64,000 nt of DNA from Pseudomonas alkylphenolica (GCF_016009175.1 NZ_JADUCM010000023.1:1-64000), one strand, 5' to 3'. Positions 36,860-45,889 are shown, counted from the first letter of the stretch. The notes: generated by a model from the sequence alone, not told the origin. Numbers and translations: made by a program.

Positions 36860-38094
36860 GCACGCTCGAAGAGTCGGTGGCCAGTCATCTTGAGCTCTTA
36901 CATAAATATCGCAGGCTGATCTCACAGATGTACTCGACCGGGTATGTCACCCGGGATGATGAGAATGCTCGAGCGCTGACGAAGCTTCAGCAGATCAGAG
37001 CAGTGCGTATCAACGCCGCAGTTGAGAACACCTACCGTCTCTCGCCTACCCTCAATCGTCTGCTGAACGAAGCAACCCATCGTGCTCGGAATTACGATAT
37101 CTCGGCCGATTTCGGTGAGCAGATGGCCCGTCTCATCAAACTGATGGACGACTACACCGACGCCTGCCTACAGAATCGTATCGATGACTCACTGCTCATT
37201 CAGGGTGATATCGATGCGACCCTGTACGAGATGGCGGAGGCCATGAATGATTTCCTCCTCCATGTCCGCACAGCGGCAGAGAACAATTTCGGCAACGTTA
37301 CGACCTATAAGGAGAAGGAAAAGCAGACCGAGCACTATCTCAACCAGCTTGAGCGGATCCTCAAGGCCCTGAGTATGTTCGATGGCGAAGCAATCCTAGA
37401 CGAGCTGACGCCACCGGAGCGCGAGACACTGGAGGTTCTGTATCAGAGCCACATTTTGGACAAGCTTTCAGAGTGGCGCTCCAGGACAGTCGATATCATC
37501 CATGTGCTTAAGACCTATCTTTACAAAATCAGGACAGTCGCCCCTCGCGCGCGGCGCATTCGTGCGCTGCAGCTCTATCTTCAGAAGCATCCTGAGTACG
37601 AGGTGCGATCTCCAGATGAGTATCCTGAGATTCCGGAGTGGGCCTACCATCACGAGCCTCTGAAGATTCAGCTGGTGCCTGACTTGGGTGCACAAAACAT
37701 CAGAGACTCATTGGTCGATATCGCCAAGAGCATTGAAAAGGCGGTGGCTGTTCCCGTCAAAACCAGAAAGCCCGGCACGCCGGTCGATGAAGCGCCACCA
37801 AAAGCGGCGCTCATCAAAGGCTCGCCACTTGTAGTGGTCAGTCAGCGCCTTCTCAATGAGGCTGCCAAATCCCCCACCCCGATTTCGGCTGCTGGCTACT
37901 TCATACAGGCCGAGGAAACCATGGTGTTGGATCAGGAGTCGTGCATGATGTGCTTCCTCACGCTTGTCGAGAAACAGATCAATGCCAACGCCAAGATCAT
38001 CAGGCGGCTGTCCATACAAAACGTTGCCAAGAATGAGGACGATACGCTCAGCGGGAACGTGATCATTGAGGATGTGCTGCTATGCCAACGCTAA
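36856..38094 (+). CDS. Kleisin-like subunit (JetA/MksF/MukF-like)
   Basis: Acid/base-rich helical protein of 412 residues. The N-terminal region (about 1-90) has the winged-helix look of MukF-type kleisins (LTKLQQIRAVRINAAVENTYRLSPTLNRLL). Long helices follow (EMAEAMNDFLLHVRTAAENNFG; KEKEKQTEHYLNQLERIL). The C-terminus, after a proline/lysine linker near 290-315, could be the second SMC-binding domain. It lies between the kite gene and the Toprim gene, with overlaps on both sides. The function is inferred from the complex rather than from a motif. Confidence 0.8.
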   Translation: MSTLEESVASHLELLHKYRRLISQMYSTGYVTRDDENARALTKLQQIRAVRINAAVENTYRLSPTLNRLLNEATHRARNYDISADFGEQMARLIKLMDDYTDACLQNRIDDSLLIQGDIDATLYEMAEAMNDFLLHVRTAAENNFGNVTTYKEKEKQTEHYLNQLERILKALSMFDGEAILDELTPPERETLEVLYQSHILDKLSEWRSRTVDIIHVLKTYLYKIRTVAPRARRIRALQLYLQKHPEYEVRSPDEYPEIPEWAYHHEPLKIQLVPDLGAQNIRDSLVDIAKSIEKAVAVPVKTRKPGTPVDEAPPKAALIKGSPLVVVSQRLLNEAAKSPTPISAAGYFIQAEETMVLDQESCMMCFLTLVEKQINANAKIIRRLSIQNVAKNEDDTLSGNVIIEDVLLCQR

Positions 38095-38924
38095 CCCTCA
38101 CCAAGAAGCTCCTGTCTATCTTCCAGTCAGAGGAGCAAGACTTTCGCCCAAGCAAAATGCTGAACGAGTTCTGTGAGGATTACAGCGTCGGCCACCGCGT
38201 CGGATCTGTTTGGCGATTCAGCCCAAGCCACAAGGCGAAGATCGCGATCTACCTTCAGAACGAGGCCAAGGTCGACCCAAACCAATCGCTAAATGCGTGG
38301 GAGGGGGAGTCACGACACGGCGCGCTAAAAAAAGGCGGTGATGAGAAGCTAACCACCAAACGCCTGCGTGGTAAGCGTGTAGCAGTGAAGGCCCTACCCG
38401 GTCGGCCATTACTGCTAGGCCCTACCCCAATCAATCTCCCTCCAGGTGCAAGCTTGGATCTCGATCGCCATTGGGTGGTTGAGCACTGCGAGCACGACAG
38501 CGTGTTGCTTATCGAGAACTGGGAAAACTTTGAACTTACCCATGAAACACCCTTTCTCCAGCAGGTGCCTGGCAATCCGCTAGTGGTATTTCGAGGTGCG
38601 CCAGGAAGCTACAAAACGGATAGCAGCCAGGCGTTGTTGGCAGAGCTGAAGCTGCCAGTAGTAGCTTTCACTGATTATGATCCTGAGGGTATCTGTATTG
38701 CTGCCACCCTCCCCGGCTTCTCTCGGTATCTTGCACCTTCAGACGAGTGCCTTGAGGCACTCATGGGCGAGATCAGCACCGAGCATCGTTACCAGAAGCA
38801 GGTCGCAGGTAAGCTGGCCTTTCTCGATAGCTTGACTGACCCTGAGCTTGTCAGGGTTTATCAGCTCGTCCGCAAGGCGGGCAAGGCACTACCGCAGGAA
38901 AAGCTGATAGGCCTAGAACCGTAG
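38082..38924 (+). CDS. Toprim nuclease-like subunit (JetD/MksG-like)
   Basis: Protein of 280 residues with a Toprim-like C-terminal half. VLLIENWENF supplies the conserved Glu (E145), LVVFRGAPG is a central loop, and FTDYDPEGICIA supplies D198, D200 and E202. This E...GG...DxDxxG order mirrors JetD/MksG, the plasmid-cutting subunit, and is shorter than typical JetD. The N-terminal 100 residues may contact DNA or the kleisin. A gaggatg ribosome site lies inside the kleisin gene. It ends the operon, 24 bases from a convergent nuclease gene. Confidence 0.82.
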   Translation: MPTLTLTKKLLSIFQSEEQDFRPSKMLNEFCEDYSVGHRVGSVWRFSPSHKAKIAIYLQNEAKVDPNQSLNAWEGESRHGALKKGGDEKLTTKRLRGKRVAVKALPGRPLLLGPTPINLPPGASLDLDRHWVVEHCEHDSVLLIENWENFELTHETPFLQQVPGNPLVVFRGAPGSYKTDSSQALLAELKLPVVAFTDYDPEGICIAATLPGFSRYLAPSDECLEALMGEISTEHRYQKQVAGKLAFLDSLTDPELVRVYQLVRKAGKALPQEKLIGLEP

Positions 38925-38948
38925 GCGCTGATGAGGCGCCAACAGTCC

Positions 38949-40475
38949 TCAGACATGGGCTGACTCACCTTTAGAGGCTGCCAAGACCCCATCGGCCCGC
39001 AATGCGAACTCGGCGATGCGGCTGAATACCACGATACGCGGGTTGTCCGTCACTACAGGAAAGCGCGAAACCAGCATGTGCTCCACGAGCTCGACGTCCA
39101 GTTTCATCTTCAGAAGGTGCTCGCGATTTCGCTCCTTCATCAAGGCCCTCTCATATGCTCGCACTAGTCCGCGGTTGTAACGGGCAAAGGCAACCGCATC
39201 CGAGTCGACGCGCTTGAGATCGACGAAGTTGTTCTTGCACTGGACATTCCAGATAATGCCATCGCGTAGCGACACGACGTCAAACTCCTGCCGACTGACG
39301 CGCACAATATCCTGGACGATGAAGCCTTGGGCTTCCAGCGCTGCCTTGACCGCATCCTCAAAGATGAAGCCTGCCCTAATCTGATACCGTTTCTGGCGGT
39401 CAAGTACTTGTGCCCGCCAGTTGTAGGCAAAGCGGCTGAGCAGCGTAACGGTAGATAAATAGTGGTCGCCAGACAGCACCAGCGGCGCGTAGGTCGACAA
39501 GCATTCCATATAGGTGTCGGCACCGCAGGTTAACGCCGCCGCGAGCAGCGGCGAAGCTCCTTCCTGCAGGGTGATCAAGGTCAGATCCTCGGGGGAGATG
39601 CGAATCCAGTAGTCGTCCTCTATAAATTCCTTGGATAGGCGACGTATTAATGACGCGGCGACGGCGAACTCGGTACTTGTTAGGTCAAACTCGGCGTAGA
39701 CCGCTTCACATAGGAGAATGTCGTTTCTCAGCTCCGCGGCCGAAAATAGTCGATCGGCCCGGACCTGCTCCATGGCCTCCAGTATCTGCCTACCCTCTGG
39801 CGAGTTGGGCATCTCGAAAATTGGAGCACGCTCTGGCTCTAGGAATAGTCCATTCAACATAGCCGTCTCGGCGTTGGCATCATCCGGGATGCCCAGTCGC
39901 CCCTGTGCAAGCTTCACCATCAGAGCATATTGAGCCCCCATCATCGGAGCTCCGCTGAACTCCACAATAGGCAGGAAAACGTTGAGCGCATCCTCATGCC
40001 TGATGGGCTTCGTTCCTCGGCACGCCTTAGGAATGAAGTGCAGCAATCCCACCAGATGTCGCCGCCGGGACTGTAGGTAGCCAATCATTGCCGCCAAAGT
40101 CCGAAAGCCACTTGCCGCCTCAGTAACGCCATGACGCTTAAAAGCCACACCGATGTCCGATCCCTGGACGATCAACAAAGTAAGTCTCTCGACGAGGGCT
40201 TGCTCCAATCGCGTACCCAGACGCTTGCGGATCCGCGTGAGTAGGAGCAAGTCCTCAGCGCTGCGCATGACCGGAAACCCAAAAAGTTGCCGCTCGAATT
40301 CATCGTCACCCCAATCAACCATGTGCAGGTTAATCAGTTCCTCCACAGCCCGCAGCGTGTCCAGCAGACAGCGCGTGGCCGATCTCTCGTCAAAGGAGGC
40401 CAGCGTCGTGCCGACGCGAGCCTGCAGTTCAGCGAGTCTGCCTTCGATTTCACCGCGAGAAAATGACTCGGCCAT
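38949..40475 (-). CDS. Large PD-(D/E)XK nuclease-like protein, family not recognised
   Basis: Protein of 508 residues. The last 140 hold a restriction-endonuclease fold pattern: FEDAV (E373), EFDVV (D399) and WNVQCKN (Q412, K414), like Mrr/NERD-type enzymes that act on DNA. The first 360 residues are helical and unknown, possibly a sensor. The start is the ATG with tggaggag upstream; the frame continues 20 codons further but without a site. It is convergent with the SMC operon and divergent from the Gabija-like pair, so it is a separate unit in the island. Confidence 0.82.
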   Translation of the reverse strand: MAESFSRGEIEGRLAELQARVGTTLASFDERSATRCLLDTLRAVEELINLHMVDWGDDEFERQLFGFPVMRSAEDLLLLTRIRKRLGTRLEQALVERLTLLIVQGSDIGVAFKRHGVTEAASGFRTLAAMIGYLQSRRRHLVGLLHFIPKACRGTKPIRHEDALNVFLPIVEFSGAPMMGAQYALMVKLAQGRLGIPDDANAETAMLNGLFLEPERAPIFEMPNSPEGRQILEAMEQVRADRLFSAAELRNDILLCEAVYAEFDLTSTEFAVAASLIRRLSKEFIEDDYWIRISPEDLTLITLQEGASPLLAAALTCGADTYMECLSTYAPLVLSGDHYLSTVTLLSRFAYNWRAQVLDRQKRYQIRAGFIFEDAVKAALEAQGFIVQDIVRVSRQEFDVVSLRDGIIWNVQCKNNFVDLKRVDSDAVAFARYNRGLVRAYERALMKERNREHLLKMKLDVELVEHMLVSRFPVVTDNPRIVVFSRIAEFALRADGVLAASKGESAHV

Positions 40476-41019
40476 GACAACTCCTCCATTTTTAAAAGCG
40501 TACCTGGTGGGAAGCATCGAGTACATCCGCAGCAAGAGGCTGCCGGCACTGACAGCGCTCGTGGGAAGACCGGTGTTTACCCGGGTTGGATGATGCAGGC
40601 CGCGGAGAAAACGCTCTCAGCGGGAACCTTCCCTGATCAAGCGGCTTCAGGTGGATCGATAGAGGTTGAGAGCGTGGATGGATAAGCTTCGAGCCCCAGA
40701 TCTACTAGACAGGGACAAGAAGCAACTGGAAATATCTAGTCAATATCTCACCATACGTGTGGGGTATACACGGACTTTAGGGTCATCAGACAGACGAGTT
40801 TTTCGAGAGCATCAGCTCGTCTGGCTCTTCACAGTTAGCTTCCTGCATTGGTGCCTCGGTCGTCGACGACTGCATCCTCAGGGGCGTTGCTCCAGAGGAG
40901 ATGGTCAAAGCCATGAATGGCCATACTCAAGGTCGAGTCGACCTGAGCATGGATTGGATTCCAAAGGTATCCGTTGTACATTCGATGTCACTCTGACATC
41001 GCCAGCTCAAGGATGACGC
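40476..41019. promoter_or_regulatory. Divergent promoter region between nuclease and Gabija-like pair
   Basis: Long intergenic stretch of about 544 bases. It contains a short open segment without an ATG at 40781-40996 (reading DEFFESISSS...KVSVVHSMSL), possibly the remnant of a gene, and a perfect hairpin at 40983-41001. A plus-strand frame at 40666-41016 is compositionally unconvincing. The start of the Gabija-like pair has aaggatg upstream. Confidence 0.45.
40983..41001. promoter_or_regulatory. Perfect palindrome just upstream of the OLD-type gene
   Basis: CGATGTCA-CTC-TGACATCG, eight-base arms with a three-base spacer, ending 18 bases before the ATG. It is either an operator or an mRNA hairpin that could hide the aaggatg ribosome site. 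Confidence 0.55.
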
Positions 41020-43365
41020 ATGCAAATCCAACATCTGGAAGTTGCGAATTTCCGTAAGCTTCTCTCAGTTCGAATCGACCTTTCCGCCGAAACCACACTG
41101 CTCGTAGGTGCGAACAACAGCGGTAAGTCATCAGCAATGCTCGCTCTTCGCAAGTTTTTCAGTGGTAAGGCTTCCGGCTTCAAGCTCCAAGATTTGACCT
41201 TGGCTCACTTCACCAAGATCGAAGAAATTGGTCAGGAATGGGAAGTCGACGGGAGCGATGACGCTCTGCCGAACGTCAACGATTGGGACGACTGGCTACC
41301 GCATCTGGATATTTGGATCTCAGCTGAATCAGGTGAGCTTCACTTCATTCGAGACTTGATACCCAACTTCGAATGGCGCGGGGGATTGGTGGGCATGCGG
41401 TTCCGATTGGAACCAGATGACATGGCAGAACTCTATGCCGACTACAGAAAGCAGCGTGAACGCGTTGGGTTGCTCGAAGCCGCATTGGCTGCCGATCCGA
41501 AGGTGGCCAAGGCAATGCTCGACGCTGCTGATGAATCCGCCGACCAGGAAGACGATGTCGAAGAAGTGCCGGCGAAATTGTCACTTTGGCCTCAGGGGCT
41601 GACCGACTACTTGAGCCGCAGGATGGGACGCTTCTTCAAAATTCGCGCGTACCGCCTAGACCCCGCCAAGCTGCAAACCACTTGTACAAATACTCGCCGA
41701 GCCCTGCCCCAGCGACTCAACCCGACAGCTTTGCCCCTGGAGAAAAACCCGCTAGAGGGTCTAATCAAAATTCACGAAATCAATGCTCAGAGGGGGTTCG
41801 GTGACCACGGCGATGAAGGCTATGAAGAAACCGTAAAAGGTGGAAAAAAGCTCTCCGACCAACTCAGGGCTTACTATCAGAAGCATCTCGACCCGGGCGA
41901 TACACCTCTGGTAGCTGACCTCAAGGCCTTGCGAGCAATTGAGGTAGCTCAATCTGCGTTCAACACCCGTTTAAGTGACAGCTTTGGGCCTGCGCTGAAG
42001 CAAGTGCAGACGCTCGGTTACCCAGGACGCAGCGATCCAATGATCACACTTCAGGCGAAGCTAGCCGCTACAGATGGATTGAATCACGAAGCAGCGGTGC
42101 TTTTCGAAGTTGACTCATTTGCACGCCAGGTAGGCACCCCTGTGCTGAAGCTGCCCGAAACCTCGAACGGTTTGGGTTATCAGAACTTGATCTGGATGAT
42201 TTTCCGCCTGATGAGTTTCAGGGATGACTGGTTGAGACGGTCTCGGAACCCCGACGTCCAAACGGCTACAGGGATCGAGCCCATCCATCTCGTCTTGGTC
42301 GAGGAGCCAGAAGCGCACTTGCACGTCCAGGTGCAGCAGGTCTTCGTAAAGCATGCTTACGAAGTGTTGTGCCGGGATGAGTTGACCAAGCAGTACCCCA
42401 ACCTCAATACACAGCTGGTTGTCAGTACTCATTCGAGTCACGTTGCTCATGAGGTCGAATACCAGCACTTGCGCTACTTCAGGCGCCTGCCAGCCGGCAT
42501 GGATAACATCCCGGTGCCCGTCTCCACCGTGTCCAACCTGTCCAATGTCTTCGGCGATAAAACCTACACTCAGGAATTCGTCACGCGTTACCTGCGAGCG
42601 CAACACGCAGACCTCTTTTTTGCAGACGCCGTGATCTTGGTGGAGGGTGCGGCAGAAAGGATGCTACTGCCGCATTTCTTGCGATCAAAATATGAGTTCC
42701 TTGATCAGTGTTACATCACCATTCTTGATATTGGTGGTAGTCATGCGCACCGCTTAAGGCCTTTGATTGATGCGCTGGGGATCCTGACACTCGTCATCAC
42801 GGATCTGGATGCCGGAAAAAAGCGGAGCGCCCAGCCTGCCAAGCTAGGTGCCGGTCTCACCACAAACAACCCAACCTTGCGCCATTGGATCAGAATGAAG
42901 GGGGAGTCTGCCCAGGTTGATGACCTGATGCTCATGCCGCCTGAGGCTAAGTGGCAGGTGATTGATGATCTCTTTGCCATACGCATTGCTTACCAGACGC
43001 CGATAGCCGTCAGTCTGCCCGAGATCGGTGATGTGGAAGTGCTTGCGAACACATTTGAAGACAGTTTGGTGTTGAGCAATACCGAGTACTTCACCAATCG
43101 CGCTGGCCGAGGCCTGCTAGGTACCTTCCATAAAGCACTTCGTTCAGCCAAAACGACTGATGCCCTGAGCAATGACCTATTTGAAGCCCTGCGCACCGGT
43201 GACAAAGCCCAATTTGCCTTGCAGGTGCTTGGGGATCCAGCGTTCAAGAGTTTGAAGCTTCCTGAATACATCAGTGAGGGGCTGGTTTGGCTTGAGTTGA
43301 ACCTCATGAAGAAGCGATCTGAACTGCTGCTTGTGACGGCTGCTGATGAGGAGGTGGCATCATGA
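41020..43365 (+). CDS. gajA: OLD-family ATPase-Toprim nuclease, GajA-like
   Basis: Protein of 781 residues with N-terminal ABC-type ATPase and C-terminal Toprim nuclease, the class 2 OLD arrangement. Walker A is GANNSGKS (30-37), Walker B LVEEPEAHLH (E428-E429), and STHSSH is the switch-like His loop. Toprim is EGAAERML (E542) and TDLDAGKK (D595, D597). In the Gabija system GajA is a sequence-specific nicking nuclease released by nucleotide depletion. This copy is longer than the usual 550-600 residues. It overlaps the helicase gene by four bases. Confidence 0.87.
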   Translation: MQIQHLEVANFRKLLSVRIDLSAETTLLVGANNSGKSSAMLALRKFFSGKASGFKLQDLTLAHFTKIEEIGQEWEVDGSDDALPNVNDWDDWLPHLDIWISAESGELHFIRDLIPNFEWRGGLVGMRFRLEPDDMAELYADYRKQRERVGLLEAALAADPKVAKAMLDAADESADQEDDVEEVPAKLSLWPQGLTDYLSRRMGRFFKIRAYRLDPAKLQTTCTNTRRALPQRLNPTALPLEKNPLEGLIKIHEINAQRGFGDHGDEGYEETVKGGKKLSDQLRAYYQKHLDPGDTPLVADLKALRAIEVAQSAFNTRLSDSFGPALKQVQTLGYPGRSDPMITLQAKLAATDGLNHEAAVLFEVDSFARQVGTPVLKLPETSNGLGYQNLIWMIFRLMSFRDDWLRRSRNPDVQTATGIEPIHLVLVEEPEAHLHVQVQQVFVKHAYEVLCRDELTKQYPNLNTQLVVSTHSSHVAHEVEYQHLRYFRRLPAGMDNIPVPVSTVSNLSNVFGDKTYTQEFVTRYLRAQHADLFFADAVILVEGAAERMLLPHFLRSKYEFLDQCYITILDIGGSHAHRLRPLIDALGILTLVITDLDAGKKRSAQPAKLGAGLTTNNPTLRHWIRMKGESAQVDDLMLMPPEAKWQVIDDLFAIRIAYQTPIAVSLPEIGDVEVLANTFEDSLVLSNTEYFTNRAGRGLLGTFHKALRSAKTTDALSNDLFEALRTGDKAQFALQVLGDPAFKSLKLPEYISEGLVWLELNLMKKRSELLLVTAADEEVAS

Positions 43366-45257
43366 CAACGACCGCCCCCCTCAATCGTGATGCTGATGAG
43401 GTGATACAGGAGTGTCTCGACCTGAACAACCCCAAAAGCTTTTTCTTGTATGCCGGTGCAGGGTCAGGAAAAACCTACTCGTTGGTTGAAGCCGTCAGAA
43501 GTTGCAAGAGCAGATTCAACGAGAAACTGTTCGTCGAGGGCAGGAAAATTGCCATCATCACCTACACCAATGCTGCAGCCGAGGAGGTTATCCGACGTCT
43601 TGAATATGACCCTTTGGTTGAGGTGTCTACGATTCATGCGTTTTCCTGGCTGATGATCAAAGGATTTAACGACGAAATCCGAGCCTGGCTACGGATAAAG
43701 CTGGCCCAGGACATCCGCAGGCTGGAAGCCGATATTGCTAAAGCTCGCGGAGAGAACAAGACGTTAAGGCGCAACCGCGCAGAACTGCAGAGCAAGACCC
43801 GCCGGCTTGAAAACATCGAGCTCGTTCCGGCTTTCACCTATAGCCCGACTGGAGACAATCGCGGCCACCAAGCCCTGAACCATTCCGAGGTCATCGGCAT
43901 GGCAGCTGCATTTCTACAGCGCCCTCCTCTGCTGGATGTCTTGGTCGACAAGTATCCCGTCCTGCTGATTGATGAAAGTCAGGACACGATGGAGGTACTC
44001 CTCGATGCATTCCTCGTGGCAGAAGCGCAGGCCTCAGATCGATTCTGCCTGGGGCTAATCGGTGACACCATGCAGAGCATCTACGGGCATGGCAAACAGC
44101 GATTGGAGAGTGCCATTCCCGAACGCTGGGCCAAGCCAGCAAAGATCATCAATCGGAGGTGCCCAAAACGCGTCGTGACGTTGATCAACGACATTCGCGC
44201 TCAAGTAGACACTCATCGTCAGGATCCTATAGAAGGCGCGCCTGAGGGAGCAGTACGCATGTACTGCGTTTCTCATGATCAGGCAAAAGACTTTCAAGTC
44301 GAGAATGAGATCGCCACCCTCATGGCGGACTTAACGGGTGACGATGAATGGGCCAAGGGCCCTTCAAATCGAAAAACCTTGATCCTGGAGCACAAGATGG
44401 CCGGCAGGAGAATGGGGTTCGAAGGCGTTTTCTCCCCTCTCTACGCCGTGGAGCACATCAGAACAGGTCTGTTGGACGGCACATTGTCGGTACTGAAACT
44501 CTTTGTTGAAGGAGTAATCCCTATTCTTGATGCTGCCGCTATCGACTCATTCAGGCTTATGGAGGCCGTAAGGCTTCGCTCTCCGCTGCTTGATCGGGCG
44601 TACCTCCAAACGCTTACAGACCAGTACGCAGCTGTCGAGCGTGTCGGCAGTGCTACTCAGGCATTGCTCGCGATTTTCAATGATGCAGATCCGCTGATTT
44701 GCGACGTAGTTGATGTATTGCTGGCTACCCACCTTCTGCCTGTTCCCGAGCGTCTTGAGGCCGCTTTCCGTCTGGGCGCTACCTCTGAACCTGCTCCCGA
44801 ATCTGGTGAACGAGGCGTTCTAGAAACTCATGCGTACCGTCAGATGCTGGGAAACCGATTTTCTGAATTAAGGGCCTATGCGGACTACTGTAGCGAGCTC
44901 TCTCCATATGGAACCCATCAAGGCGTCAAAGGGCTTGAGTTCCCACGTGTGATGGTAATTCTCAGTGACAAGGAAGCAGCCGGTTTTATGTGGAGCTATG
45001 ACAAGGCCTTGGGCGTAACGCCTCCATCGGCAAGTGACCTGCAAAAGCAAGCTGACGGAGATGATAATCCGCTGACGCGTACGCGCAGGTTGTTGTATGT
45101 GACATGCAGCCGTGCACAAAAAAGCCTGGCCATCGTTTACTATTCAGCCGATCCTGAGGCAGCAAGAAAAAGCATTTTGCAGACACAATGGTTGCAAGCG
45201 GGTGAAGTGAAAATTTTCGGCATACCCGAGCCTCTACCAGCCCCGGACAACCTATAG
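43362..45257 (+). CDS. gajB: UvrD-like helicase, GajB-like
   Basis: Superfamily 1 helicase-like protein of 631 residues. Motif I is AGAGSGKT (31-38), Ia ITYTNAAAEEV, II LLIDESQDT, III GDTMQSIYGHGKQR, V GVKGLEFPRVMVI and VI LLYVTCSRAQKS. All catalytic residues are present. It is longer than typical GajB (about 500), with extra residues around 290-460. Position right behind an OLD-type nuclease with ATGA overlap supports a Gabija-like two-gene defence unit. A helicase with other function cannot be excluded. Confidence 0.87.
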   Translation: MTTTAPLNRDADEVIQECLDLNNPKSFFLYAGAGSGKTYSLVEAVRSCKSRFNEKLFVEGRKIAIITYTNAAAEEVIRRLEYDPLVEVSTIHAFSWLMIKGFNDEIRAWLRIKLAQDIRRLEADIAKARGENKTLRRNRAELQSKTRRLENIELVPAFTYSPTGDNRGHQALNHSEVIGMAAAFLQRPPLLDVLVDKYPVLLIDESQDTMEVLLDAFLVAEAQASDRFCLGLIGDTMQSIYGHGKQRLESAIPERWAKPAKIINRRCPKRVVTLINDIRAQVDTHRQDPIEGAPEGAVRMYCVSHDQAKDFQVENEIATLMADLTGDDEWAKGPSNRKTLILEHKMAGRRMGFEGVFSPLYAVEHIRTGLLDGTLSVLKLFVEGVIPILDAAAIDSFRLMEAVRLRSPLLDRAYLQTLTDQYAAVERVGSATQALLAIFNDADPLICDVVDVLLATHLLPVPERLEAAFRLGATSEPAPESGERGVLETHAYRQMLGNRFSELRAYADYCSELSPYGTHQGVKGLEFPRVMVILSDKEAAGFMWSYDKALGVTPPSASDLQKQADGDDNPLTRTRRLLYVTCSRAQKSLAIVYYSADPEAARKSILQTQWLQAGEVKIFGIPEPLPAPDNL

Positions 45258-45381
45258 GTTCTGATTTTTTAACTTCTTATTGAACAAGGTGCATCATGGG
45301 TCGTGGAGTTAGCCGAAAGCGTTCATTGAGTCGCATGGTGCAGCCTGTCGAAATTGGACGTGGAGCTGGTCATTTGTCAAT

Positions 45382-45465
45382 CACAAGATCAACGGCCAAG
45401 ATCCCTATACGTGGCTGCGCCACGTACTTGAGCGATTGCCGCACGCCTCGTCAGTAGCAGACTAC
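45382..45465 (+). pseudogene. IS66-family transposase C-terminal scrap
   Basis: The segment reads HKINGQDPYTWLRHVLERLPHA, which matches the conserved end of IS66 transposases (LNGxDPYxYLxxVLxRLP). There is no start, and similarity is lost on both sides. It is about 28 codons long. Confidence 0.65.
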
Positions 45466-45520
45466 CGGCGAAGCCTGGACTGTGGTTACCTACCTCATCA
45501 CCGAAATCCATGCAGAGGGG

Positions 45521-45649
45521 CGACCGCATGAACGATATCGCCTGATGCTCGACGGCGTGCTGAGGGTGCTCTGCTCGGGCGCTGCATGGGGAGATATGCT
45601 GGAGTGATTCGGCCCTGGGTCAACGGTGTATCAACAGTTTCGGCGTTAG
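45521..45649 (+). pseudogene. IS5-family transposase, N-terminal fragment
   Basis: The segment reads RPHERYRLMLDGVLRVLCSGAAWGDMLE, an in-frame TGA (45605-45607), then FGPGSTVYQQFRR. This is the DUF4096-type N-terminus of IS427-like IS5 transposases (GRP...LDGxLxVLCSGAAWRDxPExFGPxxTVYxRF). The TGA replaces an expected Arg codon. It belongs to the same transposase type as the C-terminal fragment at 30249, in the same orientation. Confidence 0.75.
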
Positions 45650-45889
45650 AGAAACCAGTGCGTTTGCTGCCCTCCACGACCGCCAGCTTCGGACCCAGGC
45701 TTTGTCAAAACCGCGCTGATTTTCAATGATCCCTCTTGATTGGGAAATCTGAAAAAAGCCGGTCCTGACAACCAATTATCCCGGCAACCTCTGAGCAAGC
45801 CGGGAGTGACGTACACTAAAAGCCGCCGACGACTATCCTGATCCGTGTCAGAAATCGCCAATCACGATCGCCCGCGTACCGGTTGGGAC

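Noticed and set aside
40666..41016. Plus-strand frame of 116 codons before the Gabija-like pair
   Set aside because: Rich in Arg, Ser and Trp, without a domain and with a poor start. A different frame at 40781-40996 looks more protein-like but lacks a start, so neither is called.
45296..45457. 53-codon frame after the helicase gene, with an aagg ribosome-like site
   Set aside because: It overlaps the IS66-like fragment, which makes sense in another frame, and its own sequence is not protein-like.
45646..45861. Minus-strand frame of 71 codons at the right margin
   Set aside because: No domain and no ribosome site; lies between transposase scrap and border repeat.
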